Below, in pieces: positions 19,394 through 30,091 of a DNA stretch of 64,000 nt (position 1 is the first letter of the stretch; each line of letters opens with the position of its first letter). The stretch is taken from positions 62,001 to 126,000 of the forward strand of contig NZ_JACJOF010000007.1 in the NCBI RefSeq assembly GCF_014695395.1. Direction: 5' to 3'. Position numbers and translations under genes: made by a program. Source of the stretch: Nodosilinea sp. FACHB-131 (GTDB lineage: Bacteria > Cyanobacteriota > Cyanobacteriia > Phormidesmidales > Phormidesmidaceae). The notes under the pieces are model-generated. The model was not told the origin of the DNA and did not search any database. It worked only from the letters and a program-made list of their open reading frames with translations.

Positions 19394-20308
19394 TTAGATG
19401 TTTTGCATTTTTCCGGTGGCCAGCGCCAGCAGAATGGCGGCTCCGAAGGCCAGACGGTACCACACAAACACCCAGGTGCTGTGCTGCTTTAGAAAGCGAA
19501 TCAGCCAAAAAATTGCCAGATAAGACGACACCACCGCCGCCACGATGCCGCCGATCAGCGGTGCCGGTCCAGCGGCACCAAACCCAGTTTCTAAAAAACC
19601 TTCTAGCTCTACTAGCCCCGACAGGGTAATGGCGGGTACCCCAAGCAAAAAGGAGAACCGCGCCGCTGTCGATCGCTCTAACCCCATAAACAGACCGGCG
19701 GTTAGGGTAGACCCCGATCGCGACACGCCGGGAATCAGCGCTAGAGCCTGGGCAAAGCCCATGATCACGCCATCTTTTAAGGTGAGTGCCTCAAAAGTGC
19801 GTTTGTGGTGGCCAACAATCTCGGCGGCGGCCAGGGCTAGGGCCATCACAATAGAAACTATGGCGATGGTGGAGGCACTGCGCAAAGGCGAATTGTCAAA
19901 ATCTGGGATGAAGGCTTTGATTAGGAGCCCACCCACCACGATGGGAATTGTGCCCAGCAAAATACCCAACCCCAGGCGAAATTCTGGAGAATCAAACTGT
20001 TGGGTCACAGTGGCCTTGACCATGCCCATCGTCACCTGGCGGAGGTCATCCCAAAAGTAGTAAAGAATGGCGGCAATGCTGCCCAGCTGAATGACTGCAG
20101 TAAACGCCACCCCTGGGTCTCCCCAGCCCAACACCACGGGCACCATCTTGACGTGGGCCGTGCTGCTGATGGGTAAAAATTCCGTTAGCCCCTGCACAAT
20201 GCCAATCACAATGGCTTGGAACAGGTTCATCGTCTCCGTGGTAGGTGTGGTCGCGCCGCTGCCCGCCTGGGCTACCGTAGCCACTAGACCAAGGAACACA
20301 CTATTCAT
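19394..20308 (-). CDS. uppP: Undecaprenyl-diphosphatase UppP
   Basis: 304 residues. Signature motifs are GLTEFLPISSTAH and PGVSRSGSTLTAG, with about eight membrane helices. It removes a phosphate from undecaprenyl diphosphate, recycling the lipid carrier for peptidoglycan and polysaccharide synthesis. It starts with a hydrophobic extra segment of 26 residues before MNLFQAIVIG; cyanobacterial members often carry such an extension, so I keep ATG 20308, with 20230 as the alternative. The radical SAM gene lies directly downstream. Confidence 0.95.
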   Translation of the reverse strand: MNSVFLGLVATVAQAGSGATTPTTETMNLFQAIVIGIVQGLTEFLPISSTAHVKMVPVVLGWGDPGVAFTAVIQLGSIAAILYYFWDDLRQVTMGMVKATVTQQFDSPEFRLGLGILLGTIPIVVGGLLIKAFIPDFDNSPLRSASTIAIVSIVMALALAAAEIVGHHKRTFEALTLKDGVIMGFAQALALIPGVSRSGSTLTAGLFMGLERSTAARFSFLLGVPAITLSGLVELEGFLETGFGAAGPAPLIGGIVAAVVSSYLAIFWLIRFLKQHSTWVFVWYRLAFGAAILLALATGKMQNI

Positions 20309-20753
20309 AAGGGGTAACCATAGTAATGGATATAGCTTTGCAAGCCTAAGGCACCTGCTAAAGGTGACAGGGAAGCCTAGGCGGTCTCTACCATGGCGAG
20401 GTCATTGACCACAGGGATGAGCTCTGCATTGCTCTGCCCCCTCCCTAGGATACTTCCCTAAAATCTTAAAATAAGTACACTAATTCCATGGGCAGCTGCC
20501 TAATTTCGGGTGGTCTCCATCAAGTATCTTTACGTTGACTATTCTATGGAGCGGACAGAGTATCCGGTATTAAGGTATTTATTCTTCGTTCAGATTTAAC
20601 CCCTGCTTGGGTTAAGTATGAATTTGGGGGCAGCCTTAATCTGAAGACAATCTTAATACTGGTCTGATCTTTGCCCTAGCTCCCCTATCCCCCCCAGGGG
20701 CATGTTATGTTAACAATGATTAATTAAACACTCAGAATTACGTTGAGTCTACA
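20309..20753. other. 445-bp divergent intergenic region
   Basis: It separates uppP (-) from the DUF3120 gene (+). The DNA is AT-richer than its surroundings, including TTAACAATGATTAATTAAAC at 20709-20728, and a weak inverted repeat AACCCCTGCTTGGGTT near 20599. No open frame has a recognisable product. It presumably holds promoters for both genes. Confidence 0.5.
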
Positions 20754-21470
20754 TTGAGCCTTTCCTACAGTTCTGCTTCAAACAAAGAGACTTTACCGTG
20801 GCTGGCCCTAGTTCAGGGCTGGGTAGCACGGTCAGGTCTTCAAATTAAGGTCTTTGGGGCAGCGCTGGGCCTGGTAATTTTGCCGGTGTTTGTGCAGGCC
20901 CCCTTGGTGCGCTACTTCCCTTGGGTGAGCCTGGCAATTACCCCACTGTGGCTGGTGCTGGGAGCGTGGCTCATGCAGCGCCCTCGTTGGAGTCTTTGGG
21001 GTGATTTGATCGTCGGCTTTGGCTGGATTTGGCTAACGGGCTCCCTGTACTGGGGCTGGTTTCGATGGGATCCGGTTGTTCATCTACCCATTGAGGCCCT
21101 GGGTTTGCCGATCGCCCTGGTTTGTCTGTGTCAAGGCTGGGGCCGGGTAGGCAGTTATTTCTTCTTGGGGTCTCTGTTGGGCACGGCAGTTACAGACCTC
21201 TATATCAACTGGATGCATTTGTTCCCTACCTGGCGGCAGCTGATGCTGACGAGCCCTGATGCGGCTCCCCTAGTGCTGCGAGCGGCTAGCGCTGCCCTGC
21301 AAACGGATGTGGCAGCTTGCCGAGCCGTGATTTTGGTACTGTTTTTGCTGGTGGCGACGGCGATTGCCCTTAGCACCTCGCGTCAGCTTGCCTGGTGGGC
21401 CTTTGGGGGAGCCGTGTTTAGCACGCTTGTAGTTGATGGATTGTTCTTTTTGACGGCGGCGCTAGCCTAG
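20754..21470 (+). CDS. DUF3120 integral membrane protein
   Basis: 238 residues with six or so hydrophobic helices, for example VFGAALGLVILPVFVQAPLV and LIVGFGWIWLTGSLYWGWF. The sequence matches the cyanobacteria-specific DUF3120 family, whose function is unknown; the ending VVDGLFFLTAALA is typical. The start appears to be TTG at 20754, since no ATG lies between an upstream stop and the first hydrophobic segment; the ribosome-binding site is weak. It may sit in the thylakoid or plasma membrane. Confidence 0.82.
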   Translation: MSLSYSSASNKETLPWLALVQGWVARSGLQIKVFGAALGLVILPVFVQAPLVRYFPWVSLAITPLWLVLGAWLMQRPRWSLWGDLIVGFGWIWLTGSLYWGWFRWDPVVHLPIEALGLPIALVCLCQGWGRVGSYFFLGSLLGTAVTDLYINWMHLFPTWRQLMLTSPDAAPLVLRAASAALQTDVAACRAVILVLFLLVATAIALSTSRQLAWWAFGGAVFSTLVVDGLFFLTAALA

Positions 21471-21587
21471 AGCGAGTACTGGGTTTGCATCTCTGGCATA
21501 ATAGGGTGAGCTCAGGGATAGTTTGAGGTTGTTTGCTGCGATCGCAGCTTAGGTTTTGGCGCAGTTGCGCTCGATCGTCTTTTTTGT

Positions 21588-22589
21588 GTGCCTAACTTTA
21601 CCGTTGTGACTTCATCTGGTCCCTACCTTGCGCTTAAAACAGGCTCCGGCGATCGCCAGCTTTCCTTGGCAGGTGGCAGTTACTGGACAGTAGGGCGTGG
21701 CGACGACAATAACTTTGTGCTGCCCGACCGGTGGATATCGCGCAACCACGCCATGCTTCAGGGTGCCGACAGCGGCCGGTTTTATCTAATTGACCTGGGC
21801 AGTCGTAACGGCACCTTTGTCAACGGTAGCCGGGTCAGCGTGCCGGTCATTCTCCACGACGGCGATCTGCTTACCTTTGGCCAAACCGAACTGCGGTTTT
21901 TCTCCCCTCAGGATGCTGCTGTGGCGATAGAAGCGCCCCTGGGTGAAGCCCACGGCCAGAATGCTACCGCTACGGCCATGCTCCACGTGCGCCAGCTCAT
22001 TTCGGTCATGGTGGTCGACATTCGCGACTTCACCGTACTGACCCGGCAGATTGACGAAAAAATTCTCTCCGAGGCCATTGGCACCTGGTTTCGCCGCGCT
22101 GGAGAAATCATTGGTCAATACGGCAGTTGGGTTGATAAATATATCGGTGATGCCGTGATGACGGTGTGGATTCACGGTCCCGAGGGGGCTGACCAGGCCA
22201 GCATGATCAAGATTTTGCAGGCCGTCAGCACCCTGGCCGAAATGACTAGTCAGCTCCACGAGCAGTTTCCGCTGCCGTTTCCCCTGCGCATTGGGGCCGG
22301 CATTAACACGGGCTATGCCATGGTCGGCAACACTGGCAGTGGCGATCGCCCCGACTACACCGCCTTGGGCGACACCGTCAACGCAGCCTTTCGCCTAGAG
22401 TCTGCGACCAAGCCCCTGGGCCTAGATATCGCCATTGGCGAAACCACCTACAAATACCTGCAAAAGTCCGAGGTAGATGACCCCTGCTTCAAGCACTTCA
22501 CCGTAGAGATGAAAGGCTACGAGGAGCCCATCACTACCCATGCTGGCACTTTTGTCGATTTGAACAAGTTTTTAGCCGAGTACTCTTGA
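21588..22589 (+). CDS. cya1: FHA-domain class III adenylate cyclase, Cya1-like
   Basis: 333 residues. The FHA domain (about 28-105) has GRGDDNNFVLPDRWISRNHA and LGSRNGTFVNG, a phosphothreonine-binding fold. The cyclase domain (about 140-320) has the first metal Asp in VVDIRDFTVLT, then DKYIGDAVM with the purine-site lysine and second metal Asp, and DYTALGDTVNAAFRLE with the transition-state arginine. Threonine replaces the second purine-specifying Asp, typical of the bicarbonate-responsive cyclase subgroup. Size and layout match Synechocystis Cya1 (Slr1991), which makes cAMP for motility. GTG start at 21588. Confidence 0.9.
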   Translation: MPNFTVVTSSGPYLALKTGSGDRQLSLAGGSYWTVGRGDDNNFVLPDRWISRNHAMLQGADSGRFYLIDLGSRNGTFVNGSRVSVPVILHDGDLLTFGQTELRFFSPQDAAVAIEAPLGEAHGQNATATAMLHVRQLISVMVVDIRDFTVLTRQIDEKILSEAIGTWFRRAGEIIGQYGSWVDKYIGDAVMTVWIHGPEGADQASMIKILQAVSTLAEMTSQLHEQFPLPFPLRIGAGINTGYAMVGNTGSGDRPDYTALGDTVNAAFRLESATKPLGLDIAIGETTYKYLQKSEVDDPCFKHFTVEMKGYEEPITTHAGTFVDLNKFLAEYS

Positions 22590-22625
22590 CCCCCTACTCA
22601 CCGGCCACGCCTCACGCGCCGCGAC

Positions 22626-23135
22626 ATGATCATTCGAGCTGAGCAGCTAGCGGATATTGAGTCGATTTACCAGGTTAATGCGATCGCCTTTGGTCGCGAG
22701 CATGAGGCCAAGCTGGTCGATCGCCTACGGGGGTTACCCCACATGCTGTCGCTAGTGGCGGTGGTGGTGGATGCGATCGTGGGCCACGTCTTTTTCAGCC
22801 CAGTCACCCTTGAGGACGCTGATACAGGGAATTCAATGGCTTTAGGCCTGGGGCCAGTGGCTGTGCTGCCAGACCACCAGCACCAGAGCATTTGGACACA
22901 GCTAATTCGTCAGGGGATAGAGCAGTGCCGTCAGCAGGGCAGCGGGGCGATGGTTGTGCTGGGCGATTCGCAGTTTTATGCCCAATTTGGCTTTATTCCT
23001 GCTGAAGAGCGGGCGCTACGGTGTGAGTACACAGTGCCCGAGGGTGCGTTTCGGGTGCTGGAGTTGAAGCCGGGGGCTTTGCAGAACTGCTGGGGGCTGG
23101 TGCGGTATCGCCCAGAGTTTGCCGACTGCGAGTGA
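22626..23135 (+). CDS. GNAT-family N-acetyltransferase (YhbS-like)
   Basis: 169 residues. It begins MIIRAEQLADIESIYQVN, has the acetyl-CoA region LGLGPVAVLPDHQHQSIWTQL (read with GxGxxG-type loop weakened), and ends with VVLGDSQFYAQFGF, characteristic of the YhbS-type branch. It transfers an acetyl group from acetyl-CoA to an unknown amine. The usual Gln/Arg-Gly-x-Gly loop is altered here (HQHQSIW), which may lower CoA binding. It follows the cyclase gene by 36 bp and could share its transcript. Confidence 0.88.
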   Translation: MIIRAEQLADIESIYQVNAIAFGREHEAKLVDRLRGLPHMLSLVAVVVDAIVGHVFFSPVTLEDADTGNSMALGLGPVAVLPDHQHQSIWTQLIRQGIEQCRQQGSGAMVVLGDSQFYAQFGFIPAEERALRCEYTVPEGAFRVLELKPGALQNCWGLVRYRPEFADCE

Positions 23136-23417
23136 CCAAATTTGCCCACCACGCCGATTCTGCAAAGGGCAGGCTGAAAGAACCCCACTGAATGCGGTGA
23201 AGGCTCACCTGCTGCAAAGTCTCAAGCGGTCCGCTGCTAAAGCCGCCTACCAACGCTGGGCTATCAGAAGATGCTGCAATTCGTGAATTGCTACTGATGC
23301 GATCGCGTCAACTCCCCTAACGCGCTACTCTCACACCCATCCAGCCATCTACTCCCTTTCCCCGCTCCAAAAGACAACTTAGGGCTAAGATCGGTAGGCA
23401 ACTTCCCCCCTGCCAGC

Positions 23418-25802
<2,385 letters not shown>

Positions 25803-25837
25803 GGCAGGCTTGGAACTTTCCTTATCATCTACATGAC

Positions 25838-25865
25838 AACCCGATAATCCTTTCTACATCGGGTT
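25838..25865 (+). terminator. Weak hairpin between purL and purF
   Basis: 8-bp perfect stem AACCCGAT/ATCGGGTT (25838-25845 with 25858-25865), loop of 12, followed by only TTA. It is a poor terminator and may simply be an attenuating or processing site between purL and purF. Confidence 0.4.
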
Positions 25866-26085
25866 TAGGGCGCCGCCTGCGGAGAATACGGCAGGTGTTA
25901 TGATCGGGCGTATGTTAAGGAACTATTAAATAGGTTAGGGGAGTTCGGTAGTTTCTAATACCACTTCGAAATTCCTGACCCTATGATGAAGCTGGGCTCG
26001 CATTGAGGGCAAAATGCGGCAGCCGAATGTGTTGAGAAGTCTTGCTCCTTTGCCAATTGCGTTCTTAAGCCACCCTGCACCACCA

Positions 26086-27627
26086 ATGACGTTCCCTTCT
26101 AAATCTTTCCTAGACGAGTCCTACGATTCCCCTCAGGATCATGTTGCGGATACTCGTTCCGAGTCGCTGCTCGAACGTCCCGATAAGCCCGAAGAGGCCT
26201 GTGGCATCTTCGGGCTTTATGCTCCCGACGAAGAGGTAGCTCGGCTAGCCTACTTTGGTCTATTTGCCCTACAACACCGAGGCCAAGAGTCGGCGGGCAT
26301 TGCCACCTTCAACGCATCGGGTAGCAACTGCTACAAGCACATGGGCTTGGTGTCCCAGGTGTTTGATGACCAAATTCTCAAAGATCTCACTGGCCACATT
26401 GCCGTCGGTCACACCCGCTACTCCACCACTGGCTCCAGTCATGTGTGCAATGCCCAGCCCGCTGTAGTGCCCACCCGCCTGGGGGATCTGGCCCTGGCCC
26501 ACAACGGCAATTTGGTCAACGCGGCTGATCTGCGTGAAGAACTGTTAGACCGCCACCATGACTTGGTGACTACCACCGATTCAGAAATGATCGCCTTTGC
26601 CTTAGCCGAGGCCGTCAACGACGGGGCCGACTGGGTCCACGCCGCTGAGCAGGCCTTTAACCGTTGTTATGGGGCCTTTAGCCTAGTAATCGGTACACCT
26701 AATGGAATTTTGGGTGCCCGCGACCAGCAGGGTATTCGGCCCCTGGTGCTGGGGGTATTGGGTAATGACATTCCTGAAGTGGGGCAACCGGCTCACTATG
26801 TGCTGGCTTCGGAAACCTGTGCCCTTGACATCATTGGAGCAACCTACGTCCGCGATATTGAGCCAGGTGAGCTGGTGTGGATTACCCCCGAGGGAATTAT
26901 TTCTCGCCAGTGGGCAGAGGCGACCCAACGCAAGCTCTGCGTGTTTGAGATGATTTACTTTTCTCGACCTGATAGCATTGTCAACGGCGAAAGCCTCTAC
27001 AGCTACCGCCGCCGCTTGGGCCATCAGCTAGCCAAGGAAGCCCCCGCCGATGTCGATTTGATTATGGCAGTACCCGACTCTGGGGTGCCAGCGGCGATCG
27101 GCTTTTCGCAGCAGTCCCAAATTCCCTACGCGGAGGGGCTGATCAAGAATCGCTACGTGGGGCGCACCTTTATTCAGCCCACCCAGTCGATGCGAGAGGT
27201 GGGCATTCGCATGAAGCTGAACCCCCTTAAGGATGTGCTGGAGGGCAAGCGAATTTTGATCGTGGATGACTCGATTGTGCGAGGTACTACCAGCCGTAAG
27301 ATTGTGCAGGCATTGCGCGATGCAGGGGCGACCGAGGTGCACATGCGGATTTCGTCGCCACCGGTCACCCACCCCTGTTTTTATGGCATTGACACCGACA
27401 ACCAAGATCAGCTGATCGCGGCTACGAAGTCTCTAGAAGAAATTGCCGACCAAATTAATGTCGATTCCCTGGCCTATCTGAGCTGGGAGGGCATGCTGGC
27501 CGCGACGAACCAGGAGCCAGGCAGCTTCTGCTCCGCCTGCTTTACGGGCAACTATCCAGTAGAAATTCCTGAACCCTTTAAGCGGGCCAAGCTCAAGTTT
27601 GAGGCCAAAGAGCCGGTGGCGACTTAG
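26086..27627 (+). CDS. purF: Amidophosphoribosyltransferase, PurF
   Basis: 513 residues from ATG 26086 (MTFPSKSFLDES); an upstream ATG at 26014 would add 24 residues that do not look conserved. After a short propeptide the nucleophile cysteine is in EEACGIFGLY, so self-cleavage is expected before Cys. PRPP loop: RILIVDDSIVRGTTSRK. Cluster cysteines typical of the Bacillus-type enzyme are visible (HPCFYGID, SFCSACFTGNYP). It makes phosphoribosylamine, the first committed step of purine synthesis. The gene ends 8 bp from the opposing NYN gene. Confidence 0.96.
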   Translation: MTFPSKSFLDESYDSPQDHVADTRSESLLERPDKPEEACGIFGLYAPDEEVARLAYFGLFALQHRGQESAGIATFNASGSNCYKHMGLVSQVFDDQILKDLTGHIAVGHTRYSTTGSSHVCNAQPAVVPTRLGDLALAHNGNLVNAADLREELLDRHHDLVTTTDSEMIAFALAEAVNDGADWVHAAEQAFNRCYGAFSLVIGTPNGILGARDQQGIRPLVLGVLGNDIPEVGQPAHYVLASETCALDIIGATYVRDIEPGELVWITPEGIISRQWAEATQRKLCVFEMIYFSRPDSIVNGESLYSYRRRLGHQLAKEAPADVDLIMAVPDSGVPAAIGFSQQSQIPYAEGLIKNRYVGRTFIQPTQSMREVGIRMKLNPLKDVLEGKRILIVDDSIVRGTTSRKIVQALRDAGATEVHMRISSPPVTHPCFYGIDTDNQDQLIAATKSLEEIADQINVDSLAYLSWEGMLAATNQEPGSFCSACFTGNYPVEIPEPFKRAKLKFEAKEPVAT

Positions 27628-27635
27628 GGGTTGCC

Positions 27636-29123
27636 CTAGCTGACGCAGGCCAAGGTTATCCGCCAGTCTTGGCCCTGCTGTTGCACTTTCAAAGAACGGC
27701 ATTTGGCCAAAAATTTTGGCAGACCCTTGGGCTCGCCGATGCGTTTTAGCACGGCGCTCATGGGTTCTTGATAAATGTGGGCAAAGTAGGTCGCCAGCAC
27801 TGAGAGCTGAATTTGGCTATCTGTCTGACCCGAGGATAGACGCCATAGAAGGGTAATCAGTGCCTGCTCTAGGCTATGAGCATCGGTGATAGGCGGTGGT
27901 GCTAGTGCTACCGTCCCCGCTGCTCCCTCAGCCTTCTCGGGCGAGGCGGCGATCGCGACTGCGGGCTCTAGAGGTGAAGTTTTTTCTTTGGCCGGTGTTG
28001 CTAGGGTCACGACGATGTGCTGACCATCTGGCGATCGCGACAGCTCGAAGCCGTCGTGGTCTTCAAGGAAATGTCTCAGGGTTCTATAGCCAGAATTGGC
28101 TTTGAGCGCTTCACTGGCTGAGATGTGGTTCCGATCGCGAAACAGATGACCCAATCGACCAAGGGTAATTGGCTCCCCTGGCTTGGCCTGCTGCTCCTGC
28201 ATGATCAAAACCTTGAGCCACCATTTCATTTGGCCAAGGGAAGGCACTTCAACTACATCGGAGGGCACCACAGCCTGGCGCTCTACTGACACAGCGTTTG
28301 GTGTTGGAGGTTGAGGTTGATCGATGGACTGGCTCTCCTGAGAAAGGTGAAACACTTGAGCCGTCTGCTGGGCAACATTGAAAATCGAAAACCGGTTGTG
28401 GCGGCGACTGACGCGGTAGGGCGTCACTCCGAGATGCAGCAGCGTATGGCCCAAATGCAGCATGTCTGAGTCGGTGGAGCAAATAAATACCTCACGAATT
28501 GACGGGTTCCAGAGGGAAATCAATGAGGCGTCTAGGGACATTTTGATGTCGGCGCTATTTTTGCCTGAAGGCACATGCACCATTTGGTATCCCCGCTGGT
28601 AGAGCACCTGGTCTCGCCGACCCAGCTTGCGCCAGTTGCCGAAGGCCAGACGGTGCCGGATGGGGTACTGACCTACGGTTTGCAGAAACGCCTCCAACGC
28701 CTCGGGCGGATTCATGTTTTCGGCATCCACCAGCAAAAGCCCGACCCAGGAAAGGTTGGGGGGCCCGTCCTGGGTTTGCTGCCTTGGGGGTGGCTCAGGG
28801 CTAGGAGCGCTGGCGGCGGCTGCGATCGCTAACTGCTGCACCCGCTGCAAAATCTGATCGTAGGGTTTAGATCCCTGGAAGGCTGGTATAAACAGCTTGG
28901 CTAAAATACGCTCGACGGTCAGTGCTGGCAGGGCAGGTTGTTGCTCAAGCATTGCCGTCAGCCTATTGATCTGCGACTCCGCAGAGGTCGCCTGCAACCA
29001 AGTGCTACCGGCCTCCGTGAGCAGATCAACCCGCTGCTGCTGCGTTTTCAGCAGTACGGTATGCAGAAAGCGAGCAATCTTCTCCCAGTGCTCTGGGGTA
29101 GGCGGCTCAGGGGAGCGAGTCAT
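27636..29123 (-). CDS. NYN-domain RNase-like protein with two OST-HTH/LOTUS-type domains
   Basis: 495 residues. A helical N-terminal region (1-110) leads to an NYN/PIN-like domain at about 126-265 with the acidic residues expected of a nuclease: LLLVDAENMN, SADIKMSLDASL and CSTDSDMLHLG. A first OST-HTH (LOTUS)-like domain lies near 295-375 (EPITLGRLGHLFRDRN, GYRTLRHFLEDHDGFEL), and a second near 415-495 (IQLSVLATYFAHIYQEP, GLPKFLAKCRSLKV). LOTUS domains bind RNA (G-rich or structured) or helicases in animals; bacterial NYN-LOTUS proteins are predicted RNA-cutting factors. The domain calls come from pattern reading; the target RNA is unknown. Confidence 0.82.
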   Translation of the reverse strand: MTRSPEPPTPEHWEKIARFLHTVLLKTQQQRVDLLTEAGSTWLQATSAESQINRLTAMLEQQPALPALTVERILAKLFIPAFQGSKPYDQILQRVQQLAIAAAASAPSPEPPPRQQTQDGPPNLSWVGLLLVDAENMNPPEALEAFLQTVGQYPIRHRLAFGNWRKLGRRDQVLYQRGYQMVHVPSGKNSADIKMSLDASLISLWNPSIREVFICSTDSDMLHLGHTLLHLGVTPYRVSRRHNRFSIFNVAQQTAQVFHLSQESQSIDQPQPPTPNAVSVERQAVVPSDVVEVPSLGQMKWWLKVLIMQEQQAKPGEPITLGRLGHLFRDRNHISASEALKANSGYRTLRHFLEDHDGFELSRSPDGQHIVVTLATPAKEKTSPLEPAVAIAASPEKAEGAAGTVALAPPPITDAHSLEQALITLLWRLSSGQTDSQIQLSVLATYFAHIYQEPMSAVLKRIGEPKGLPKFLAKCRSLKVQQQGQDWRITLACVS

Positions 29124-29332
29124 ACCAAGGGCCTAGACGGTTAATGGCTTAGTCTACACGATGAAAAATTCAGCTTTTCTCGAAGCATAGCAACGGCAGT
29201 TTCTCCGGTTTAGGTTACCCCTATTGCGATCGCTACACCCCGCCGCTGGCCTAGGCAAGGTAAACTTCAGCATGTCTCAGCAGTTTGCTGTAGTAAACGA
29301 TCGCTATACCGGCGCAATGGAGCGTTGACACC

Positions 29333-29908
29333 ATGGGCAAGGGCAGAGTAGAAGCCTTCAGCGACGGCGTGCTCGCTATCATCATCACAATTATGGTGCT
29401 AGAGCTGAAGATACCCCATGAGGCTGAGCTTACGGCGCTGCAGCCGCTGATTCCGGTGTTTTTGAGCTACGTACTGAGCTTTGTCTATATCGGTATCTAC
29501 TGGAACAACCACCATCACCTACTGCAGGCGGTGCGCCAGGTGAATGGCAATGTGCTGTGGGCTAACCTGCACCTGCTGTTTTGGCTGTCGCTAATTCCCT
29601 TCGTTACTGGGTGGACGGGGGAGAACCACTTTGCAGCACTGCCAGTGGCGTTTTATGGTGGGGTGCTAATGGCGGCAGCGATCGCCTACTACATCCTCTG
29701 TCGAACGCTGATTGCTTATGAAGGCCGAGATTCGGCCCTGGCGACTGCGGTAGGGCGCGACTGGAAGGGCAAGATTTCGGTCGTAATTTATGCGATCGCC
29801 ATCCCTCTCGCCTTCTTGAATTCCTGGCTATCTCTAGGGCTGTACGTCTTCGTCGCCGTGATGTGGCTCATCCCTGATCGCCGCATTGAACGCGCCCTAA
29901 CGTCCTAA
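29333..29908 (+). CDS. TMEM175-family (DUF1211) potassium channel
   Basis: 191 residues, six membrane helices. The family signature in the first helix is present: RVEAFSDGVLAIIITIMVLE (RxxxFSDG). HHHLLQAV follows in the loop after helix 2-3, as in other bacterial members. Bacterial TMEM175 proteins form tetrameric potassium-permeable channels with no classical selectivity filter. ATG at 29333, just after CACC. It stands alone, facing NDH-2. Confidence 0.93.
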   Translation: MGKGRVEAFSDGVLAIIITIMVLELKIPHEAELTALQPLIPVFLSYVLSFVYIGIYWNNHHHLLQAVRQVNGNVLWANLHLLFWLSLIPFVTGWTGENHFAALPVAFYGGVLMAAAIAYYILCRTLIAYEGRDSALATAVGRDWKGKISVVIYAIAIPLAFLNSWLSLGLYVFVAVMWLIPDRRIERALTS

Positions 29909-30091
29909 GCAAATGTTCTCGCTTTTGCAGATGTCATTTGGAATGTTGCCATCGTGCCGGGAAAAAACTTGATCTAAAGCATGGAACCAAACCCCTTCAC
30001 ATCCTCATCGGTTACCGGTTCATCGTCTGCTTCGACCAAATTGCCCTACAAACTATAGCCTACGCCATACTTAGGTCGTCAGGAGCGATCG

